Made by a program: the position numbers and the translations under genes
Notes under the pieces: model-generated
Told to the model about the DNA's origin: nothing
The model's database searches: none
The model's input: the letters and a program-made list of their open reading frames with translations, nothing else
Shown: piece after piece, positions 21,800 through 32,799 of the stretch
Layout of the letters: every line of letters starts with the position of its first letter
Numbering within the stretch: position 1 is the first letter of the stretch
NCBI GenBank assembly: GCA_003864495.1
Contig: ML133498.1
Span: 2,147,272 to 2,211,271 of the forward strand
Reading direction: 5' to 3'
DNA length: 64,000 nt
DNA from: Nemopilema nomurai
Taxonomy: Eukaryota; Cnidaria; Scyphozoa; Rhizostomeae; Rhizostomatidae

Positions 21800-24700
21800 A
21801 CACGTTGACGCCATCTTGGCGAGAGAACTTCTTTGCAATTTGATGATATAAAATTCAAACCTTCTTTGCAAAAAGAGAAAAAGCATTTTTGTTGTGGAGA
21901 AAAAGTAGTTTGGAACGGTTGAATCGAGGAATGATAACAAGGTTTAGGTGAGAAATCACAGGCGAAAAATCAGCGTCATAGGACTTTTAATTTGGAAGTC
22001 TTTGTTTTGTTCTATTAGTGAGAGATTAAACTAATTAATGTCGGAAATCACTCATATCGGTAAAATTGATCGCTTTTATTTTGTTTATCGTATTGTATAC
22101 TTTGTTCATTATCATCTAGGGAATCATGAATCAGTTATTTTAATGTCTGAAGTCTGAAGTTCAAGTGCGCTAGGAAACGTGTATTCTTTTGGTTAATTAG
22201 ATGAGATTATTGATATGTAAAATGTGAAATCAATTTTTTTCAGTTTTGGCGATTTTCTTGCTCAGTTTCGCAGCAAGGTTGATAATGTGGCTTCATGTTA
22301 GCAAAACAAAATGGTCATGCTCAAATGGCCGCTGTACTGGCTTCAAGGCGAAGTCGATTTGCGCGACCAAGTCGTTTTTAGGCCAGTAATTAGGTTTCCA
22401 ATACCTGTGTCTTATTTTGGACTAAAAGAGCAACTCGCTATTAAAGTGGCTCTTTTTATTTGAAGATTCTAAGAGTCCGATTTATTTTCAGGAGCATGCC
22501 ATGAAGAATTAAAATATCCAGTTGAGAGAAGTTGTCAACTAGATGATGATATCTTGAGCTCAAAATTATTTGGAGATTAGAGGAAGGAGAAGAAGTTCGT
22601 AAGTAATTTTAGAATGCCACAACTCCTTCAGTTTATATTTGATTCGAAGATTCCCACTAGCGAGAAGCTTGTAGGCACAATGAAATGATTTGCTATTGAC
22701 TCCTTAAGCAAACTGGTCTTTTCAGTATTTCGAGACCAAATGACATGAACATCAAAGTTCATGGTGCTGCGTTCATAAAAACGTCGTTTCAAGTTCTTTG
22801 AAAGTCTGAGTAGGTCTTTGACATCAAGATAAATGATCAAAACGAAACTAGAAAATGTCCATCTAATCACAATCAGAAACTGATAACAATTATCTTGTCC
22901 AAACATAGTTGTTATTAGTAGGGCAATTAATGTGAAGTCTAAATTGTTAATTTTTGGAATCAACAAAAATGTTTCATCTTTGTGAATCCTTGACATTGAA
23001 AGTGCATCATATAAGGGCATGTATCATTCTTTAAAGGTATACTTTTGTAAGCTTAATTTCAAAGTGACGTGTTTTTAATCTTTGGAAAGAAAGTCTAATG
23101 GAATTTAGGCTCTGCCAGGATTGGTACTCTGCGATAAATTGGTAATCTAAATGGTCTTCTGCGAACCCTTGCACCATATTGCCGGAATAATGGCAAGATA
23201 ATTACCTCACATTTACAAATACTAAGTGGTACAAAATATTGAAATTATGAGAAACAGAAAAATTCGAATGGTCTATATTCTCTTGAAATCCTTTTGTCCT
23301 GAAGAAAGGGAAATTGCTCGCATATAAGAATTGTAGTCGAATGTTTGTGTACAGAATGCTCTTACAATGAAGCGAGTTCTAAACCTGACACAAAAAACAT
23401 ATCCTAGTTTGTTTTCACATGTTTCATTGAGGAAAAACAGTTAAAGGTTATCGGTTCTATAAATCATCCTGTCTATTATACATTGAAAAGAAAGCAGCCG
23501 CCTCGAAACTGCACAACATGCAATTTCCAAATTAAGTTTGATTTGAAATATAGCAACATGTGGTACGGAATCCAGTTTGTGCCAAAACCTCTACTGAGGA
23601 AAATCTTTGTATTATTTGAGAAAGCTAGTTTCTCATTGCATCGAAAGGTTTTTGGGTCTGTCTCCTTTGCGATGAAAAATATCACTCTTTTTAGACAGAA
23701 AGAGTACATTTTTTCTCATCTTAAAAAAAGATGAGAAGTGGATGTTCATTTAAAATTTTATTATTTTCCTCTAGTTTTTTATCCGCAACTGGCTTTTTTT
23801 TGGTCAGCTTTTTGTATTTTATCCAAATGATGCACTGAGGCCTTTCGAATAAAGAGTTCTTAAGAATGCAGGCTTTTACTGCGTTTGCTTCACTCAACTG
23901 TAAAATGTTCATAGTTTTTTGGAGTGGGTGTCAAGTGAAGTTAATTGAAGATTCCTTCACGATGAAGTTAAATGAAGATTTGCCAATTGATCGTGTGAAA
24001 AACCTTGGCTTCCTCATTGAACACAACATCAATGTAGCTAAATATATTGTGCAAAGAAGCTTTTCGGTTCGTAATTCATCTTCAAGCATAATTTGGCGGT
24101 GATACCCATATTGCATTAAACGATGCGATTTTATAGAGGCGATATATCGATGAGTCATGGAAAATTGATTATAGATTGACAGGTGGAGTTGATATTGATT
24201 ATCTTTCAAGAAGTGCTTACCTCTGCGTTCCAATATGTCGGGTAACCGTCACTAATTGGATACAAATTAAAATCAGAATACCTTCTAGAAATCGGTCATA
24301 TTGGATCTCTTGGTACAACAAATTTGTATACCGGTAACGTCACAAACTTGAAAATGATTCCGCAATTTGAGTGACGCTGAAGGCTTCTTCATTGAATCCA
24401 AAGAGCATCATTCACAATAAATGAAGATCAATCAAGGTTGAAATCCCATATTGTTTTCTCAGCGTTAGGAGGGAAAGGTTTTTTGTTTCACTTGAATGCT
24501 ATGTAACATTGGAACATGCTGTATGCAGAGAAATTTTTTATCTAAATAACATTGAAAAAGTTTAAGTTAGCCTCATATTATTTATTGCAATCAGGCTCCG
24601 AAGAGAAGAGGGTCCGAAATGAAGGTGAAATCTTTTCAGATGGTCTTTCAAGTCTAGATTTTGTTTGCTGTTTAGAAACTAAGAAAAAGTAGTCTGTTTA

Positions 24701-25440
24701 TGTGTACTTGTTTATGGTCTTGGCTGTTGCGGGCTGCGGTACTTGCTAATACTCTGTTGCATTTTAGAAATCAACGGGGTATCTACGACCAGTATTTCAA
24801 ACATCTAAAGTGATCGGTTAATAAGTTTGTAGCGTACCAATCTTGCCAGCAAAGAGTCTTGCGATTATTTGAAATGGTGGATTGCTACTTGAGTTGATAT
24901 CACTGTGGCAAATGAGACAAGATTTACTTATTCTTTGATAATTGTGGGAACGATTGCTAGATTTACAACTAGGTAGCTACGCTTTTACTTTGGAAGATTG
25001 TGTTGACTTCTGGTTTATAATTAGGTTTTATCTATTTGGGCCAAAGTTCGTTTAGGCCCACTGAACATTGCATTGCTGCAATTCAAAGTTTGACTCTCTT
25101 CATTTGACACTGAGCATCTATCTTCTATTTTTAACAGTTTTAGTTTTGAGTAGGTAGCTGTGTTTGGAAAAAATAAACAAATAAAAAATAAACAGTTGGG
25201 ACATTGAGTATTTTGATAAAGATGAAGACCAGCCATTGTGTGTCTCGCTAAAGATTTTCCTGTCGACGAAGATCAAAGGTTATAAACTTTCTTGTCATTC
25301 TAACTTGTTGATTGAAGTCAAGGATAACAATTCCATTAATTGGTGTTTGAGATTCGACTTGTCTCTATCTGCGTGAAAAAACTGTGCAGATGTTGGAGTC
25401 AAAAATCTTTTAACTAAATGACTCTCATTTTAATAAAACA
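21800..25440. repeat. Spacer A-B: tandemly duplicated intergenic unit
   Basis: Related units recur at about 33000-37000, 49576-53720 and 63398 to the right edge. It contains the upstream flank of A and, at its right end, the shared 3' flank of B. A minus-strand frame at 22628-23020 (130 codons, with RLSKNLKRRFYERST and ANHFIVPTSFSL) recurs in three other places, but I recognise no family. Other short frames (23476-23734, 23931-24233) are near-identical in spacer C-D and broken in spacer B-C. Opposed AATAAA signals lie at 25432-25437 (+) and 25445-25450 (-). No confident gene. Confidence 0.6.
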
Positions 25441-25558
25441 GTACTTTATTGTTTTCATGCCCTAACTTTTTAACGTCCGCTAACTGAGTGTAATATAATT
25501 ACATAACATGTGTTTTTCTACATTCTTTTAAATATCATATTTTGCATGTTTTTCCAAG

Positions 25559-25651
25559 TTATTTTCCATTTTCTTCTGAATCAAAATTCGTTTGGACACT
25601 TTCATCATCTCTATATTTTTCCAAACCGTGGTCGTCTTCTGAAACGTCCTT
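25559..25651 (-). CDS. Paralogue B exon 9: 30-residue tail
   Basis: Acceptor CTTTTTCAG, 30 codons (KDVSEDDHGLEK...ESVQTNFDSEENGK), TAA at 25561-25559. An AATAAA signal follows about 110 bp downstream. It is six residues longer than in A and C, because C has TAA where this copy has TCA. Confidence 0.7.
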   Translation of the reverse strand, partial: KDVSEDDHGLEKYRDDESVQTNFDSEENGK

Positions 25652-25938
25652 CTGAAAAAGATCAAATTCCCAGTTAATCAATTGTTTGCCTCTGTCCAGA
25701 GAAACCGTTGTTGATAGCTTCTCACTAATTTATTAATTGAGATTTCACTTATATATCTCTTAAATACTCTTTCACTACTTGACTACATTTACAACTCTTC
25801 TTAACGACATTACACGCGTCCTTAATATGCAATCTTTTCATCAATTGAAAATCAAATCAATTGGCTGCCATTTTTAATTAACAGATACTAAAAGGTAATT
25901 CAACTATCGCATTGCATACAACAATTAATCCAACATAC

Positions 25939-27299
25939 CATTGTGAATTGAAGGGCCTTGATTGTGTTCTCAGCACGACTTAATTTCTCTTCGTACTCCA
26001 ATTTCATTGTATTCATATTAATTTCAAGTCTTGTGTAGTCTACCATTAGCCTACTTTTCTCTTCTGAAAGCAAGTCAACTTTAGCAGCTGTGCTCTCCAG
26101 GTCATACCATACTTCGTCATACTTTTCACGATATTTGACTGCGTCCGCTTGTGCAACTGTATAAAAGCCTTCAACGATTTCGAAGTTTCTTCTGGCCTTT
26201 TGAAGTTCCTTGTTCAAGGATTCATTCTTCTCATCCGTTTCCACAAAGCTTTGGAGACAAAATTTCAAGTTCTAATTTTCAATAGAAAGATCCGCTTTCT
26301 TCAAATTTAAGGACGAAATTGTCCCTTGTTGTTCCATGGACAGTTGCTCGATCAGCATGCATTGGTCTTCAAGCTCGTCAATCCTTTGGTGATTGTCAGA
26401 TATTTCTGATTTCAATTTGCTGTTTTCCACCTGCGTCTCTTGATGAATGGCTTGTTCAGTTCTAAGTTCCTCCTTTAGGTCCAGTATCGTTCGGTTGAGT
26501 CTCTTTTCTTCTTCCTCGTGGTCTCTAAGACCTTGCTCAACCATGTGAAGTTCGTGTTTAAACTCTTCAATTAGTTCTTCCTGCTTTCTGTCATGAAGTG
26601 TCTTCTGTAAAAGATTCTCATTTTCCTTTTCAAGAAGCCCAAGTATGATGTTATTCTCTTTCCTCTCCGTCTCCAACGAATCAACTTGCAATCGCAGTTT
26701 CTCATTTTCTTTCAACATCTTTCTTGCAAGCTCCATCCAGTTTTCTACCTCGTTGCCACAAGTTTTTAAATAAACAATGGAGTTTTCGAAATCTGGATTG
26801 ATTTCTTTTGGACGTTTACTAATTAAGTTTCTCTCTTCATCCACCTTTGTCTTATTGCGTAACTGCTCTAGGTCTTTTTCCAAAAGCTCGGACTGTTTTT
26901 CTAAAGAAAATACGTATCCTTTCATTTCATTGTTCTTTTCAATTTCTTGTTCCAGTTGCTTGCTAAGATCAACTGCTTTCTTCTGCATCTCACCGTTCAG
27001 TTTAACCAATCTTTTGTTCTCTATGACCACGTAGTTCTTCTCTTCGAGCTGCTTGGCTGCTGCTTTGGTAGCATCGCCTGTTCGTTGGCATTTCGATTCC
27101 AAATAAGTAACAAAGGCGTCTATCTCGGTTCGCAGCAGACTGATGTCTCCGTAACAGGCTCTTAACCTTTCAAGTGCATCATGGAAGACAGTGAGTTCGT
27201 CAAACGTGAAATATGTTGTTGCTTCTGTTTGGGTTCCAACCGTGGTGGACCTTCCACCGACCGCTTTCATTTTGCGACATTCACTAGCGATCAACTGTC
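25939..27299 (-). pseudogene. Paralogue B exon 8: coiled coil with internal stop
   Basis: 1361 bp, identical in length to A and C. It starts GQLIASECRKM and has VGTQTEATTYF. TAG at 26274-26272 replaces the GAG of the other copies about two-thirds of the way in; downstream the frame stays open to QFTM/GTATGT. Confidence 0.8.
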
Positions 27300-28099
27300 C
27301 TGTAAATGGTATTGTGCAAATTATTAGCTTGATGCACTTTGACCATATGAAAATTATATGCGGATCCTTTTAATGGTATCCTGGATATATAGATAATACT
27401 AGCTCAAGTTATCCTAACTGTATATGCTTCAGTCGGAAAGACCTTCATTGTTAACAAGGATAACCTGAGATGAAGAGTTAAGTACAGTGGCTTCTGAAAA
27501 TAAGACTGGGGAAAAGTGTTTTCTAAAATGCATGGTTGCTCATCACAGGTGTAAAATCAGTCAGGTGTCTTTTATTTCATTAATTTTCTAAAATGTTCTT
27601 CATCAAATATGTGAAATTAGTTTATCAATGATTCGCCAAAGTGCGATTTTCCAGGCAAGTCTAATTCAATTCAACTGCATCAAGATTTTTGCAATAGCTA
27701 AAGACAATAACATGCTATATGTCAACAAATTCTGATCAATGTATCTTGATGGATCTCGATATATTTAGGCCACACGAAAGCCTTGAAAATGTCTTGCTAA
27801 CCTTTGAGAAGGCCTGTGGTAGAAGCAATGGATTTCTGGATGCTCGAAGAAAGTTCATCCTTGTTGCAATTGCTCATTTGTCTGCTAGACGCCTTTATTC
27901 CAATTCCAGAGTCACATGAGCAGTCAAAGATGGCCGCCTGGCTCAGCTGCAATGATCCGTAGCCCTCAGAAAATGCTCCAATGTCATACTCAGACAAGGT
28001 AATGTTATCATTGTCGTCTTTGATAGCAGAGGCAGTTGCCATATAGTCGTACCCAGATGAGGCAGCAGCGCAATGGTCTAATAGGTTGCCATTGCAATT

Positions 28100-28578
28100 T
28101 ACATCCTGCCTCAAGTCATATTTCGACGAGGTGGCAATAGCATCATCAGCTATGCTTCCATCATCTTTTGGCATCTTGCCACAGTCATATCTGGATGAGG
28201 TTTCAATGGCATCATCAGCTATGCTTCATCATCTTTTGGCATCTTGCACAGTCATATCTGGATGAGGTTTCAATGGCATCATCAGCTATGCTTCCATCAT
28301 CTTGGCATCTTGCCACAGTCATATCTGGATGAGGTGGCAATAGCATCATCAGCTATGCTTCCATCATCTTTTGGCATCTTGCCACAGTCATATCTGGATG
28401 AGGTTTCAATGGCATCATCAGCTATGCTTCCATCATCTTTTGGCATCTTGCCACAGTCATATCTGGATGAGGTGGCAATAGCATCATCAGCTATGCTTCC
28501 ATCATCGTTTGGCATCTGGCCAGAGTCATATCTAGATGAGGTGGCAATAGCATCTTCAGCTATGCTTCCATCATCGTT
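28100..28578 (-). repeat. 69-bp minisatellite, about 7 units, paralogue B
   Basis: 479 bp, which is seven 69-bp units minus 4 bp. Units 4-6 carry the small deletions that break the frame. Most units read RYDCGKMPK. Confidence 0.88.
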
Positions 28579-28647
28579 CATTAGCATCCGGTCACATTCG
28601 TCTTTTGTCTGGATCTCGTCACAGTCATCTGAGACAGCATCTTCAAC

Positions 28648-30123
28648 CACCTCTTCGTTTCCTTCTGTCACTTTATGCGCATTTTCATCAGATGTAGCAC
28701 TTTCATCCTCTGGCTTATCTTCCACTTCTATCTTGGCCTGGTCACATTCATCTGAGACAGCATCTTCAACCACCTCTTTGTTTCCTTCTGTCACTTTATG
28801 CGCATTATCATCAGATGTAGCACTTTCATCCTCTGGCTCATCTTCCACTTCTATCTTGGCCTGGTCACAATCATCTGAGACAACATCTGCAACCAACTCT
28901 TCGTTTCCTTCTGTCACTTTCTGCTGATCTTCATGAGTGGTAGCACTTTCATCCTCTGGCTCATCTTCCACTTCTCTCTTGGCCTTGTCAAAATCATCTG
29001 AGACAGCATCTTCAACTATCTCTTCGTTTCCTTCTGTCACTTTCTGCTGATCTTCATGAGTGGTAGCACTTTCATCCTCTGGCTTATCTTCCACTTCTAT
29101 CTTGGCCTGGTCACATTCATCTGAGACAGCATCTTCAACCACCTCTTTGTTTCCTTCTGTCACTTTATGCGCATTTTCATCAGATGAAGCACTTTCATCC
29201 TCTGGCTTATCTTCCACTTCTTTCTTGGCCTGGTCACATTCATCTGAGACAGCATCTTCAACCACCTCTTTGTTTCCTTCTGTCACTTTATGCGCATTTT
29301 CATCAGATGTAGCACTTTCATCCTCTGGCTCATCTTCCACTTCTATCTTGGCCTGGTCACAATCATCTGAGACAACATCTGCAACCATCTCTTCGTTTCC
29401 TTCTGTCACTTTCTGCTGATCTTCATGAGTGGTAGCACTTTCATCCTCTGGCTCATCTTCCACTTCTCTCTTGGCCTTGTCAAAATCATCTGAGACAGCA
29501 TCTTCAACTATCTCTTCGTTTCCTTCTGTCACTTTCTGCTGATCTTCATGAGTGCTAGCACTTTCATCCTCTGGTTGGTCTTCAACTTCCATCTTGGCCT
29601 GATCACATTCATCTGATACAGCATCTGCAATCATCTCTTCGTTTCGTTCTGTCACTTTCTGCTGATGTTCATGAGTGGTAGCACTTTCATCCTCTGGCTC
29701 ATCTTCCACTTCTCTCTTGGCCTGGTCAAAATCATCTGAGACAGCATCTTCAACTATCTCTTCGTTTCCTTCTGTCACTTTCTGCTGATCTTCATGAGTG
29801 GTAGCACTTTCATCCTCTGGTTGATCTTCAACTTCTATCTTGACCTGATCACAGTCATCTGAGACAACATCTTCAACCACCTCTTCTTTTCCTTCTGTCA
29901 CTTTGTGCTCATCTTCATCAGATGTAGCACTTTCATCCTCTGGTTGATCTTCAACTTCTATCTTGACCTGATGACAGTCATCTGAGACAGCATCTTCAAC
30001 CATCTCTTCGTTTTCTTTTGTCACTTGGTGCTGGTCTTCATCAAATGTAGCACTTTCGTCCTCTGGCTCATCTTCCACTTCTACCTTGACCTGATAGGAA
30101 TCATCTGAGACAGCAACTTCCAC
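28648..30123 (-). repeat. 123-bp minisatellite, 12 units, paralogue B
   Basis: 12 x 123 bp exactly. Unit types differ in proportion from A: many AKIE/AKRE units and THEDQQ variants, few VKIE units. Confidence 0.93.
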
Positions 30124-30528
30124 CACTGCTTCGCTTCCTTCTATCACACTCTGCTCATGATCATAGTCATGTGAGGTATTGCAGGCACTATTTGGGCCGC
30201 AACTGTCAGTTTCCTTTTTTGTCTGTTTTTCCTTACAGTCATCTCTGATTTCGTTTTCAGCCTCTGGTATGCTTCCATTGCCACCTTGCATCAATGAACA
30301 TTGGATGCCCAATTGACTCGAATCTGGAGAAAAAGTGAATTATTTTTGTATAAGAAATTTTATTCATCATTAGCATTTGATGTTCTAACATAATGAGTAT
30401 TTTTGTTATTTCTATCTTTATTCTTGATAAGAGTTTGCTATAATGGGATACAAGAAGAGTGATATAAATTGAATATGAAGAAATGAGTGATTCAAATATT
30501 TAGAAATGATTTATTTTCAATAATTTAC

Positions 30529-32700
30529 CTCTGAATTCGATTCTGCGTTCACAAGTTGACCTGTACGATTGAATCATGTCGTATATCCTAAAATTAAAAA
30601 TATTCCTTCTTATTTAGAAGAACAGATTTTTGAGAAGCTGTTTCATCAGCGACAGAATCGAAAAATAATTACGATCTTAACACATCAGCTGGGCTCCTCT
30701 GAATTTTCATGGCTTCCGATCGAATAATACAACTACTGTCATTGTTTCTTTATATCGCAGTACATCATTACTTGTTGACTAATCCTTCGTAGATTTAATC
30801 AGAATTATTTTCAAAGTTACTTTTAGTCAAGCCATCCTTATGTTTTCCCATATCCATACAGACAAGAAGAATCTAAATACGCCTCTCTGCGTGTTCAAAG
30901 CAATATAAGTATTCCAAACACTGTCATTAAATCTCACGTACTTTTGGTTACCAAATTCAAGGGCCTTGTCTTCCGCGACGCTACTGTATCTTGTCCGGTA
31001 GATTTCGGCCCCACTTTGCAACAGAATCTCTGCACAGTTTTCTTCTCCCTTGACAATCGCCAGTATCAACGGTGTCCTGTCATCAAAACACATCATCCAG
31101 CTTTACGAAACACTGCTTGTGTGTAATATCATTATGTATTTATATGCTATATATATACCTAAGGATATCTTCTAACCTTCTCACTTTTGAGTCTTGGAGC
31201 TTTTCCTCAAGCTATGAGTATACGTATATGATTTTGCGTTTTCTAGATGACATCGAATGATATGGTCAGACCTTGATATGACTACTTCGATAATCTGAAT
31301 ATGCATTTACTTACTGTCCAGTTACTTCTTTGATTTCAATATCTGCTCCGTTCTCCAAAAGCAACGAGACGACATTTGGTAGCCCCGCGAGAACTGCTTC
31401 ATGCATTGGTGTACATTTATGCTATGAAAGAGACAGGAAAGTTGGTACTTGGAACATGAACTTCTTTATAAATTTACTGATCTAGTGGCTATCAATTTAG
31501 GTTTGTTGACATTTAGGTTACTTCGGAAGGTCATTATGAATGACAAGAATGACCCTAGAAAGTTGCTGAAGAAGATGACCCACCATGTCAGTGACATTGA
31601 TGTTGACGTTAACTCGCTCCACCAAGAAGTGGACGATCTGCAATTCCTTTCTCAGTATTGCGTAGTGCAATGGTGTTACTCCTGCATGGTCCGGCCTGTT
31701 AAAGTCCAGCTTGATTCCGTAAAAGAGATTCACTATGTCCACGTGTCCGTTCTTAATTGCCTGTTCAAGGAAAGATGTGGTTTAGTAACGGGGTCCGTAT
31801 TCGAATTTCATAACTGCAAAATTTGTGACTCAAATTTCATAGACACTAGAACAAAGCAATTTGCTCACCATGAAAACGGGACTCCGTCCGAATCTGTCCA
31901 TGATGATTTTGGCATTGGCATCCAAAATGAGGTATACCACTTGGATCCTACCAGCGAGGCAGCCATAATGCAATGCAGTTCTAGAAGGTTTACAAACTGT
32001 TCACTAAAATTGTGTTTACTAAAATCTTGATTGAAACGTATTATATACCTCAAGGTACAAAACCTCCACCAATTGCTTGTCCTAATGTTGGGAAATCACA
32101 TCCTCTAATTATTTTGGTACTACGACTTTTCAAATCTATTGTATAATGTAATCTATAAATTTATTTTGATGTTAACTGGGTGTTTTTCCTTACTCTATAT
32201 TCTCATATCTGGTTTCGAATGAGCTGTCTGATGTTTGAATGGTTGTTGCAGTTTTGACAGCACTTTGCACTTTTTAACTTTGTCATTGAGTCATTCTTAA
32301 TTAGGTCTATTTACAAAAAAGACAATAACTAGTGAAATGATTATTCCATTTTATTGGACACTTTTTTATACATCTCACCAATCAGCTTAAAGATGGTTGC
32401 ACTATAAAAATTTGATGTTTACACATGGCAAAAAATGCAAATTACATGTTTTCAAACCGAAGGACACCAAACCAACTTGTAAAAGATGATCGTTTCTTAA
32501 TCTGTGTTTTATTTTGCTTGCACAACTTACCTCCCTTCGCTATCTTTCTTGTCTATATTCGCTCGTCTTTTCTTAAGAAGACGATTTAGTTTCTCGATTT
32601 TGTTTTTGTACGCGACACGATGCAGCCTCGGAAGATCCCAAAGGTTTAATCCATCTTCATTTGTGCTCGCTGTCGAGCGGCGAAAAAACTTGAAAAACAT
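30529..32700 (-). CDS. Paralogue B exons 1-6: ankyrin domain and linker
   Basis: All six exons are open with the same lengths as in A (170, 112, 177, 107, 159, 59 bp). Differences include the exon 1 donor (AG/GTAAGT), QVVYLILDANAK in exon 2, EENCAEILL and EFGNQK in exon 5, and IYDMIQSYRST in exon 6. Intron 5 keeps the roughly 150-bp segment missing from A. Confidence 0.78.
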
Positions 32701-32786
32701 CGCCACCGCTCCTTTGCTGCGGGCGTGCGCAAGCAAATTGGCAAAGTCAGTTCTGCGAGATGGTATATGTTGGATGAACCATATTG

Positions 32787-32794
32787 TGACGTCA
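32787..32794. promoter_or_regulatory. CRE palindrome upstream of paralogue B
   Basis: TGACGTCA, 87 bp upstream of the start codon at 32700, in the same context as in A. Confidence 0.45.
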
Positions 32795-32799
32795 CATTA

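Larger units (their letters stand above)
27802..30323 (-). pseudogene. Paralogue B exon 7: acidic repeat exon, frameshifted
   Basis: 2522 bp, versus an expected multiple of three. Twelve 41-residue units and the 23-residue array are readable up to about 28310, where the frame fails; it resumes in another frame from about 28174 through the conserved SSGYDY and CSCDSGIG segment to the AAAG/GTTAGC donor. The head reads GIQCSLMQGG rather than SIQCSLMQGA. Confidence 0.75.
25559..32700 (-). pseudogene. Paralogue B: ankyrin / acidic-repeat / coiled-coil gene with nonsense and frameshift
   Basis: Exons in coding order: 32700-32531, 31980-31869, 31760-31584, 31421-31315, 31100-30942, 30587-30529, 30323-27802, 27299-25939, 25651-25559. 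Every splice site and phase of paralogue A is kept, so the gene was recently functional. Two lesions break the frame. The first is a cluster of small deletions at about 28226-28304 inside the 23-residue array (net -4 bp). The second is GAG to TAG at 26274-26272 in the coiled coil. If transcribed, it would yield ankyrin repeats plus the 12-unit acidic region and then a truncated tail. Sequencing error could explain the deletions; the nonsense codon is a clean substitution. Confidence 0.65.

Noticed and set aside
21800..25440. Spacer as an additional transposable element
   Set aside because: No terminal repeats, target duplications or transposase motifs; its copy number follows the paralogues, so it is part of the tandem unit.
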